Source of the DNA: Inia geoffrensis
Lineage: Eukaryota > Chordata > Mammalia > Artiodactyla > Iniidae
Direction: 5' to 3'
Length of the DNA stretch: 64,000 bases
NCBI GenBank assembly: GCA_036417435.1
Contig: CM070899.1
Coordinates: 103,294,368-103,358,367 of the forward strand
Part shown: positions 10,420 to 20,729 of the stretch, piece after piece
Layout of the letters: each line of letters begins with the position of its first letter
Position numbering within the stretch: position 1 is the stretch's first letter
The notes under the pieces: generated by a model
The model's input: the letters and a program-made list of their open reading frames with translations, nothing else
The model's database searches: none
Told to the model about the DNA's origin: nothing
Made by a program: the position numbers and the translations under genes

Positions 10420-10426
10420 AAACCCT
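9990..10426. other. Unpaired centre (437 bp) of a fold-back inverted repeat
   Basis: Position 9989 in the left block pairs with 10427 in the right block. The dyads 9580-9597 and 10819-10836, and 7896-7913 and 12503-12520, pair with the same coordinate sum of 20,416, so the arms are collinear without net indels over at least 2.1 kb. The 437 bases between the arms are ordinary A-type monomer sequence plus the 7-bp insertion. The left arm continues to the window start. The right arm departs by 1 bp at the next dyad (14122), where it holds a hybrid monomer. Confidence 0.8.
10420..10426. other. Orientation-switch breakpoint with 7-bp insertion
   Basis: Left-block A sequence runs to ...GCTCACCT, ending at 10419, where other copies continue CCTGCCCC. 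Right-block sequence in its native inverted context begins AAACCCTAAAAGAG at 10427; other inverted copies have CTCTC before it. Between them lies AAACCCT, a copy of the first seven bases of the right flank. The result is AAACCCTAAACCCTAAAA at 10420-10437. A short templated duplication at an inversion joint is typical of microhomology or template-switch repair. An assembly join cannot be excluded from sequence alone. Confidence 0.85.
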
Positions 10427-12502
10427 AAACCCTAAAAGAGTAAGAGCTCAACAGGGCATGCCAGAAAGAGAAGCCAGGTATTGCTGTTGGTCGGATTGTA
10501 AATTGCTAACAGCCGGTAATGAGGATCACTAGGCATATTCCTTACCAAACTAAACACTAGATGTACCACCAGATTCGGCAACCCCGCTACAGGTCGTGTA
10601 ACCAGAGACTGGCATCATTGGAAGGAAGCACTTGCAGCCCAGCTGTCCTTGTGGTACGCATGACCACAGCCAAGTCATACAAACGAACGAAATGGGGAGC
10701 GACGGTTTAATGGAGAAAGATGTTCTGCTACCTACACACCCTCGACTACCACTCAGCCACAGGGCAAAAGGAACCCATAGTCTTTGCAGCAGCCTGGGTG
10801 GAGCAGTAGATGATCTCACTAATTCTGGTCAATTAGAGGCAGCAAGACACATATCCCCGCATATCACACTTATGTGTGCCGTCTAAATACGGATACTATG
10901 GAAGCTAGAACACAAAGGAAACTCAGGCTCACAAAGGGAAGAAAGAAGCCTGGAGTTCACTCAGGGGGAATTTGGAGACCGGGGAAGGGTGAAGTAGGAG
11001 GTCGGGATTCACAGAAACACGCTTAACGTATCCAAAAGTGCTCATCAAGGGCGACGCACCCGCAAGCACAAGGAACGCTACAAAACATTCCTCAATAAAC
11101 GAAGAGTGCAAAGAATCCGAAACCCTACGGGTACAGCTACGTGTATAATTGCATTGGGTGGCTGTACAACTCAAACAGACACAACATTGTATATGAACTA
11201 GGCTCAAACGGAAAAGGGCTGTTCAATGACAAGGCAAGTGAGGGCTTAAGAAATGCCTACTCTGTTACCTCAGGCCTCTGTGATGTCGTTACCACGGTAA
11301 CGGCGGCTGGAGCCTCGGCAGGCCTGGGTCCCACGGCCGGAGCCTGCTGCTGCTGAGGCAGCAAGGGAGGAGGATGTGCCACCTGACCAGCGGCACCTTG
11401 GGCCGCTACTGCCCATTCTCCCCTGCGTGGTACCGCAGTCTCCCGATCCAACTTGGCCTTCGTACAGGTAAGCAAATCCTGGTGTACCCAAATTAGGGTG
11501 GAGCACCTGAGAGGGAAGAGCGGTGAGGAAACCGGATCTCCACAGCTCCTGCTAGGCAGGTTCCCACCTCCAGCCCCCGTCATCAGAGTCGCCCCACCTG
11601 AGAACCACGGCACCCTCCGAATAGCCCACCTGAAAGGCTTCCGATATGCCTGGGGTGGGGCAGTGCAGGTTCAGGGGCAGGAGGTGAGCATACACAAGCC
11701 CAGGATTGTGTGTTTACCCGCGTTCGACTCCCCATTTCCAATCCGACACCGGGATCCCCGCTAAGGCTTTCTTTCCCCAAGTTACCAGAGACGACACGGA
11801 GTAGTGCTGCCGCCTTGTGGCACACTGCCGTAACAACATTACCAACTGTGCTGAAAGGCAACTATCATTCACAAGGCCTAAGGCCTGTGGCTTTGCAGAC
11901 ACAACCCTGCCCTCAAGAAATATCCTGGGCTGGGTAATCTGAAATGAATTCAAATCAGGCCCGACTCTCAGGCGGAAAGCTTTCAAGACCTCAGTGGTAC
12001 TCACCTGCGTTTTAGAAAACAGCACATTAAAATGAAAAGATGCTCAGGATCTGTCATGATTAGAGAGTGAAAAGAAAGCTAGACGAGGAGTTCCCTGTCT
12101 GTGGTCCTCTCAAATCCTAAAATTTTAAGTGCTCAAGAGGGCATGCCAAAAGGAGAAGCCGGCTATTGCTCTTGGTGCGATTGTAAATTGGTAACAGCCG
12201 CTATGAGGATCAGTAGGCACATTCCTGAGTAAACTGAACGCTGGAGGTACCACGAGATTCGGCAACCCTGCTGCAGGTCGTAGAACCAGAGACTACGATC
12301 ATTGGAAGGAAGCACTTGCACCCCAGCATTCCTTGTGGTACCCTTGACCCCAACGAAGACATACAAACGAACCAACTGTCGAGCGAGTGGCGAAGGGAGA
12401 AAGATGTGCTGCTACCTACACACCCTCGACTAGCACTCAGCCACAGAACAAAATGAACTCATACTATTTGCAGCAGCATGGGTGGAGCACTAGATGATCT
12501 CA
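10427..12502 (-). repeat. Partial dimer at the start of the inverted block
   Basis: Starts within the spacer upstream of a B-side dyad (10819), followed by a full B block with X-box at 11288-11301 and core at 11453-11764. Its first part shares private variants (GTACGCATGACC, AAGTCATAC near 10650-10680) with the unit at 18.8-18.9 kb rather than with the opposite palindrome arm. Its ancestry is therefore mixed. Confidence 0.85.
11094..11099 (+). terminator. AATAAA hexamer in inverted B-side sequence
   Basis: CTCAATAAACG places a canonical polyadenylation hexamer about 275 bp after the B-side dyad on the + strand of the inverted block; most B monomers share it. A monomers have GATAAA instead. 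Z dimers gain a second AATAAA (40622-40627). A lone hexamer is weak evidence; transcripts ending here would be needed. Confidence 0.12.
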
Positions 12503-14121
12503 CTAATTCTGGTCAATTAGAGGCAGCAAGACACATTTGCCCCGATACCACTTATGTGTGCAGTCTCAATAGGGATACAAAGGAAGCTAGTAAAGAAAGG
12601 AAACACAGGTTCACAAAGGGAAGAAAGAAGCGAGGGGTTCCCACAGGGGCAAATTGGAGACCGGGGAAGGGGGAATTAGGAGATTGGGATTAACAGTAAC
12701 ACACTTAACGTATCCAAAAGTGCTCATCAAGGGCAACACACCCAAAAGCACAGGGAATGCTACAACACATTCCTCGATAAACTAACAGGGCAAAGAATCC
12801 GAAACCCTACAGGTACAGCTACGTTTATACTTGCATCAAGTGGCTGTAGAACTCAAACAGACGCAACACTGTATATGAACTAGGCTAAAAGAAAAAAGGA
12901 CTGTTCAATGACAAGGCAAGTAAGGGGTTAAGAAATGCCCACTTTCTTACCTCAGGCCTCTTTGTCGTCGGCGGTTGTCAGACCCCTGGAGCCTCAGCAG
13001 GCCTGTGTCCCGCGGCTGGAGGATGCTGCTGCTCTTCTACCCTGCGTGGTACCACAATCTCCCGATCCAACATGGCCCTCCTACAGGTAAGCACAGCCTG
13101 GTGTACCCAAATGACTGTGGAACAGCTGAGAGGGAAGGGCTGTGAAGAAACCGCATCTCCACAGCTCCGGCTAGGCAAGTTCCCACCTCCAGCCCACTTC
13201 ATTAGAGTCGCCCCACCTGCGAACCACGGCACCCTCTGAGTAGCCAAACTGAAAGGCTTCCGATATGCCTGGGGTGGGGCAGTGCAGTTTCAGGGGCAGG
13301 AGGTGAGCATACACAAGCCCCGGATTGTGTGTTTAGCCGCGTTCGACTCCCCATTTCCAATCCGACACCGGGATCCCCGCTAAGGCTTTCTTCCCCCAAT
13401 TTACCAGAGACGACACGGAGTAGTGCTGCCGCCTTGTGGCACACTGCCGTAACAACATTATCAACTGTGCTGAAAGGCAACTATCATTCACAAGGTCTAA
13501 GGCCTGCGGCTTTGCAGACACAACCCTGCCCTCAAGAAATATCCTGGGCTGGGTAATCTGAAATGAATTCAAATCAGGCCCGACTCTCACGCGGAAAGCT
13601 TTCAAGACCTCAGTGGTACTCACCTGCGTTTTAGACAACAGCACATTCAAATGAAAAGATGCTCAGGATCTGTCATGATTAGAGAGTGAAAAGAAAGCTA
13701 GACGAGGAGTTCCTTGTCTGCGGTCCTCTCAAATCCTAAAATTTTAAGTGCTCAACAGGGCATGCCAAAAGGAGAAGCCAGCTATTGCTGTTGATGCGAT
13801 TGTAAATTGGTGACAGCCGCTATGAGGATCAGTAGGCACATTCCTGACCAAACTGAACACTGGAGGTACCACGAGATTCGGCAACCCCGCTGCAGGTCGT
13901 AGAACCAAAGACTACGATCATTGGAAGGAAACACTTGCACCCCAGCATTCCTTGTGGTACCCTTGACCCCAACGAAGACATACAAACGAACCAACTGTCG
14001 AGCGAGTGGCGAAAGGAGAAAGATGGGCTGCTACCTACACACCCTCGACTAGCACTCAGCCACAGAACAAAATGAACTCATACTATTTGCAGCAGCATGG
14101 GTGGAGCACTAGATGATCTCA
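12503..14121 (-). repeat. A/B hybrid monomer (unequal crossover product)
   Basis: Two A-side dyads lie only 1,619 bp apart, so one monomer is missing from the alternation. The sequence is A-type through 13203 (CACTTCATTAGAG) and B-type from 13246 (CAAACTGAAAGGC). The switch therefore lies in the tract 13204-13245, where A and B are nearly identical. This is what an unequal crossover between misaligned A and B monomers would leave. The core reading frame is also stopped here by CGA to TGA near 13238, a CpG-type transition. Confidence 0.9.
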
Positions 14122-17100
14122 CTAATTCTGGTCAATTAGAGGCAGCAAGACACATTTGCCCAGATACCACTTATGTGTGCAGTCTCAATAGGGATACAAA
14201 GGAAGCTAGTAAAGAAAGGAAACACAGGCTCACAAAGGGAAGAAAGAAGCGAGGGGTTCCCACAGGGGCAAATTGGAGACCGGGGAAGGGGGAATTAGGA
14301 GATTGGGATTAACAGTAACACACTTAACGTATCCAAAAGTGCTCATCAAGGGCAACACACCCAAAAGCACAGGGAATGCTACAAAACATTCCTCGATAAA
14401 CTAACAGGGCAAAGAATCCGAAACCCTACAGGTACAGCTACGTTTATACTTGCATCAAGTGGCTGTAGAACTCAAACAGACGCAACACTGTATATGAACT
14501 AGGCTGAAAGAAAAAAGGACTGTTCAATGTCAAGGCAAGTAAGGGGTTAAGAAATGCCCACTTTCTTACCTCAGGCCTCTTTGTCGTCGGCGGGTGTCAG
14601 ACCCCTGGAGCCTCAGCAGGCCTGTGTCCCCCGGCTGGAGGATGCTGCTGCTCCTCTCCCCTGCGTGGTACCACAATCTCCCGATCCAACATGGCCCTCC
14701 TACAGGTAAGCACAGCCTGGTGTACCCAAATGACTGTGGAACAGCTGAGAGGGAAGGGTTGTGAAGAAACCGCATCTCCACAGCTCCTGCTAGGCAAGTG
14801 CCCACCTCCACCCCACTTCATTAGAGTCGCCCCACCTGCGAACCACGGCACCCTCCGAGTAGCCCACTGGCAAGGCCTGCGACATGCCTGGGGTGGGGCA
14901 GTGCAGGTTCAGGGGCAGGAGGTGAGCATACACAAGCCCAGGATTGTGTGTTTAGCCACGTTCGACTCCCCATTTCCAATCCAACACCGGGGTCCCCGCT
15001 AAGGCTTTCTTTCCCTAAGTTACCAGAGACCACACGGAGTAGTGCTGCCGCCTTTTGGCACACTGCCATAGCAACCTTACCAACTGTGCTGAAGGGCACC
15101 TATCATTCACAAGGCATAAGGCCTACGGCTTTGCAGACACAACCCTGCCCTCAAGAAATATCCTGCGCTGGGTAATCTGAATGGAATTCAAATCAGGCCC
15201 GACTCTCAGGCGGGAACCTTTAAAGAAATCAGTGGTACTCACCGGCGTTGTAGAAAACAGCACATTCAAACCAAAAGATGATCAGGATCTGTCATGATTC
15301 GAGAGTGGAAAGAAAGCTAGACGAGGTGTTCCCTGGCTGCAGTCCTCTCAAACCCTAAAAGAGTAAGAGCTCAACAGGGCATGCCAGAAAGAGAAGCCAG
15401 GTATTGCTGTTGGTCGGATTGTAAATTGCTAACAGCCGGTAATGAGGATCACTAGGCATATTCCTTACTAAACTAAACACTGGATGTACCACCAGATTCG
15501 GCAACCCCGCTACAGGTCGTGTAACCAGAGACTAGCATCATTGGAAGGAAGCACTTGAAGCCCAGCTGTCCTTGTGGTACCCATGACCACAGCCAAGACA
15601 TACAAACGAACGAAATGGGGAGCGACGGTTGAATGGAGAAAGATGTTCTGCTACCTACACACCCTCGACTACCACTCAGCCACAGGGCAAAAGGAACCCA
15701 TAGTCTTTGCAGCAGCCTGGGTGGAGCAGTAGATGATCTCACTAATTCTGGTCAATTAGAGGCAGCAAGACACATATCCCCGCATATCACACTTATGTGT
15801 GCCGTCTAAATACGGATACTATGGAAGCTAGTACACAATGGAAACTCAGGCTCACAAAGGGAAGAAAGAAGCCTGGAGTTCCCTGAGGGGGAAATTGGAG
15901 ACCGGGGAAGGGTGAAGTAGGAGGTCGGGATTCACAGAAACACGCTTAACGTATCCAAAAGTGCTCATCAAGGGCGACGCACCCGCAAGCACAGGGAACG
16001 CTACTAAACATTCCTCAATAAACGAAGATTGCAAAGAATCCGAAACCCTGCGGGTACAGCTACGTGTACAATTGCATCGGGTGGCTGTACAACTCAAACA
16101 GACACAACATTGTATATGAACTAGGCTGAAACGGAAAAGGACTGTTCAATGACAAGGCAAGTGAGGGCTTAAGAAATGCCTACTCTGTTACCTCAGGCCT
16201 CTGTGATGTTGTTACCACGGTAACGGCCCCTGAAGCCTCGGCAGGCCTGGGTCCCACGGCCGGAGCCTGCTGCTGCTTACGCATCAAGGGAGGAGGACCT
16301 GCCACCTGACCAGCGGCACCTCCGACAGCTACTGCCCATTCTCCCTTGGGTGTTACCGCAGTCTCCCGATCCAACGTGGCCCTCGTACAGGTAAGCAAAG
16401 CCTGGTGTACCCAAATGAGGGTGGAGCAGCTGAGAGGGAAGACCGGTGAGGAAACCGGATCTCCACAGCTCCTGCTAGGCAGGTTCCCACCTCCAGCCCC
16501 CTTCGTCAGAGTTGCCCCACCTGCGAACCACGGCACCCTCCGAGTAGCCCACTGGCAAGGCCTGCGACATGCCTGGGGTGGGGCAGTGCAGGTTCAGGGG
16601 CAGGAGGTGAGCATACACAAGCCCAGGATTGTGTGTTTAGCCACGTTCGACTCCCCATTTCCAATCCAACACCGGGGTCCCCTTTAAGGCTTTCTTTCCC
16701 CAAGTTACCAGAGACAACACGGAGTAGTGCTGCCGCCTTGTGGCACACTGCCGTAACAACATTACCAACTGTGCTGAAAGGCAACTATCATTCACAATGC
16801 CTAAGGCCTGCGACTTTGCAGACACAACCCTGCCCTCAAGAAATATCCTGGGCTGGGTAATCTGAAATGAATTCAAATCCGGCCCTACTCTCAGGCGGAA
16901 AGCTTTCAAGACCTCAGTGGTACTCACGTGCGTTTTAGAAAACAGCACATTCAAATGAAAAGATGCTCAGGATCTGTCATGATTAGACAGTGAAAAGAAA
17001 GCTAGACGAGGAGTTCCCTGTCTGCGGTCCTCTCAAATCCTAAAATTTTAAGTGCTCAAGAGGGCATGCCAAAAGGAGAAGCCAGCTATTGCTCTTGGTG

Positions 17101-17425
17101 CGATTGTAAATTGGTAACAGCCGGTATGAGGATCAGTACGCACTTTCCTGACTAAACTGAACGCTGGAGGTACCACGAGATTCGGCAACCCCGCTGCAGG
17201 TCGTAGAACCAGAGACTAGCATCATTGGAAGGAAGCAGTTGCACCCCAGCATTCCATGTGGTACCCTTGACCCCAACGAAGACATACAAACGAACCAACT
17301 GTCGAGCGAGTGGCGAAGGGAGAAAGATGGGCTGCTACCTACACACCCTCGACTAGCACTCAGCCACAGAACAAAATGAACTCATACTATTTGCAGCAGC
17401 ATGGGTGGAGCACTAGATGATCTCA
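14122..17425 (-). repeat. Dimer with A-type tract inside its B block
   Basis: Standard 3,304 bp. The A block is subtype A1 (core 14691-15002). The B block is B-type up to about 16505, A-type from 16550 (CCCACTGGCAAGGCC) to about 16680 (CAACACCGGGGTCC), then B-type again by 16735 (CCTTGTGGC). This mosaic without length change is the signature of gene conversion. Confidence 0.88.
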
Positions 17426-20400
17426 CTAATTCTGGTCAATTAGAGGCAGCAAGACTCATTTGCCCAGACACCACTTATGTGTGCAGTCTCAATAGGGATA
17501 CAAAGGAAGCTAGTAAAGAAAGGAAACACAGGTTCACAAAGGGAAGAAAGAAGCGAGGGGTTCCCACAGGGGCAAATTGGAGACCGGGGAAGGGGGAATT
17601 AGGAGATTGGGATTAACAGTAACACACTTAACGTATCCAAAAGTGCTCATCAAGGGCAACACACCCAAAAGCACAGGGAATGCTACAACACATTCCTCGA
17701 TAAACTAACATGGCAAAGAATCCGAAACCCTACAGGTACAGCTACGATTATACTTGCATCAAGTGGCTGTAGAACTCAAACAGACGCAACACTGTATATG
17801 AACTAGGCTGAAAGAAAAAAGGACTGTTCAATGACAAGGCAAGTAAGGGGTTAAGAAATGCCCACTTTCTTACCTCAGGCCTCTTTGTCGTCGGCGGGTG
17901 TCAGACCCCTGGAGCCTCAGCAGGCCTGTGTCCCGCGGCTGGAGGATGCTGCTGCTCTTCTCCCCTGCGTGGTACCACAATCTCCCGATCCAACATGGCC
18001 CTCCTACAGGTAAGCATAGCCTGGTGTACCCAAATGATGGTGGAACAGCTGAGAGGGAAGGGCTGTGAAGAAACCGGATCTCCACAGCTCCTGCTAGGCA
18101 AGTTCCCACCTCCAGCCCACTTCATTACAGTCGCCCCACCTGCGAACCACGGCACCCTCCGAGTAGCCCCCTGGCAAGGCCTGCGACATGCCTGGGGTGG
18201 GGCAGTGCAGGTGAAGGGGCAGGAGGTGAGCCTACAAAAGCCCAGGGATGTGTGTTTAGCTGCGTTCGACTCCCCATTTCCAATACAATGACGGGAACCC
18301 CGCTAAGGCTTTGGTTCCCCACGTTACCAGAGACGACACGTAGTAGTGCTGCCGCCTTTTGGCACACTGCCGTAACAACCTTACCAACTGTGCTGAAGGG
18401 CACCTATCATTCACAAGGCTTAAGGCCTACGGCTTTGCAGACACAACCCTGCCCTCAAGAAATATCCTGCGCTGGGTAATCTGAAACGAATTCAAATCAC
18501 GCCGGACTCTCAGGCAGGAACCTTTCAAGAAGTCACTGGTACTCACCGGCGTTTTAGAAAACAACACATTCAAAACAAAATATGCACAGGATCTGTCATG
18601 ATTCGAGAGTGGAAAGAAAGCTAGACGAGGTGTTCCCTGGCTGCAGTCCTCTCAAACCCTAAAAGCGTAAGAGCTCAACAGGGCATGCCAGAAAGAGAAG
18701 CCAGGTATTGCTGTTGGTCGGATTGTAAATTGCTAACAGCCGGTAATGAGGATCACTAGGCATATTCCTTACCAAACTAAACACTAGATGTACCACCAGA
18801 TTCGGCAACCCCGCTACAGGTCGTGTAACCAGAGACTGGCATCATTGGAAGGAAGCACTTGCAGCCCAGCTGTCCTTGTGGTACGCATGACCACAGCCAA
18901 GTCATACAAACGAACGAAATGGGGAGCGACGGTTGAATGGAGAAAGATGTTCTGCTACCTACACACCCTCGACTACCACTCAGCCACAGGGCAAAAGGAA
19001 CCCATAGTCTTTGCAGCAGCCTGGGTGGAGCAGTAGATGATCTCACTAATTCTGGTCAATTAGAGGCAGCAAGACACATATCCCCGCATATCACACTTAT
19101 GTGTGCCGTCTAAATACGGATACTATGGAAGCTAGTACACAAAGGAAACTCAGTCTCACAAAGGGAAGAAAGAAGCCTGGAGTTCCCTGAGGTGGAAATT
19201 GGAGACCGGGGAAAGTTGAAGTAGGAGGTCTGGATTCACAGAAACACGCTTAACGTATCCAAAAGTGCTCATCAAGGGCGACCCACGCGCAAGCACAGGG
19301 AACGCTACAAAACATTCCTCAATAAACGAAGATTGCAAAGAATCCGAAACCCTACGGGTACAGCTACGTGTATAATTGCATTGGGTGGCTGTACAACTGA
19401 AACAGACACAACACTGTATATGAACTAGGCTCAAACGGAAAAGGGCTGTTCAATGACAAGGCAAGTGAGGGCTTAAGAAATGCCTACTCTCTTACCTCAG
19501 GCCTCTGTGATGTCGTTACCACGGTAACGGCCCCTGGAGCCTCGGCAGGCCTGGGTCCCACGGCCGGAGCCGGCTGCTGCTGAGGCAGCAAGGGAGGAGG
19601 ACGTGCCACCTGACCAGCGGCACCTCGGGCCGCTACTGCCCATTCTCCCCTGCGTGTTACCGCAGTCTCCCGATCCAACGTGGCCCTCGTACAGGTAAGC
19701 AAAGCCTGGTGTACCCAAATGAGGGTGGAGCAGCTGAGAGGGAAGAGCGGTGAGGCAACCGGATCTCCACAGCTCCTGCTAGGCAGGTTCCCACCTCCAG
19801 CCCCCATCATCAGAGTCGCCCCACCTGCGAACCACGGCACCCTCCGAATAGCCCACCTGAAAGGCTTCCGATATGCCTGGGGTGGGGCAGTGCAGGTTCA
19901 GTGGCAGGAGGTGAGCATACACAAGCGCAGGATTGTGTGTTTAGCCGCGTTCGACTCCCCATTTCCAATCCGACACCGGGATCCCCGCTAAGGCTTTCTT
20001 TCCCCAAGTTACCAGAGACGACACGGAGTAGTGCTGCCTCCTTGTGGCACACTGCCGTAACAACATTACCAACTGTGCTGAAAGGCAACTATCATTCACA
20101 AGGCCTAAGGCCTGCGGCTTTGCAGACACAACCCTGCCCTCAAGAAATATCCTGGGCTGGGTAATCTGAAATGAATTCAAATCAGGCCCGACTCTCAGGC
20201 GGAAAGCTTTCAAGACCTCAGTGGTACTCACCTGCGTTTTAGAAAACAGCACATTCAAATGAAAAGATGCTCAGGATCTGTCATGATTAGAGAGTGAAAA
20301 GAAACCTAGACGAGGAGTTCCCTGTCTGCGGTCCTCTCAAATCCTAAAATTTTAGGTGCTCAAGAGGGCATGCCAAAAGGAGAAGCCAGCTATTGCTCTT

Positions 20401-20729
20401 GGTGCGATTGTAAATTGGTAACAGCCGCTATGAGGATCAGTAGGCACATTCCTGACCAAACTGAACGCTGGAGGTACCACGAGATTCGGCAACCTCGCTG
20501 CAGGTCGTAGAACCAGAGACTAGCATCATTGGAAGGAAGCAGTTGCACCCCAGCATTCCATGTGGTACCCTTGACCCCAACGAAGACATACAAACGAACC
20601 AACTGTCGAGCGAGTGGCGAAGGGAGAAAGATGTGCTGCTACCTACACACCCTCGACTAGCACTCAGACACAGAACAGAATGAACTCATACTATTTGCAG
20701 CAGCATGGGTGGAGCACTAGATGATCTCA
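17426..20729 (-). repeat. Standard dimer, 3,304 bp, A2 subtype
   Basis: A-block core at 17995-18291 with private change ATGACGGGAACC near 18288. B-block core at 19680-19991 with X-box at 19515-19528. Its B-side spacer (18780-18960) resembles the first inverted unit at 10.6 kb. From this dimer rightwards every A block is of the A2 subtype. Confidence 0.88.

Noticed and set aside
10420..10437. Interstitial telomere
   Set aside because: Only two seven-base words, and the second is native to the repeat. A 7-bp duplication at the joint explains it.
11094..11099. A transcription unit ending at AATAAA in B-side sequence
   Set aside because: A single hexamer without a downstream GU-rich signal I could recognise or a credible promoter. 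Kept only as a low-confidence site.
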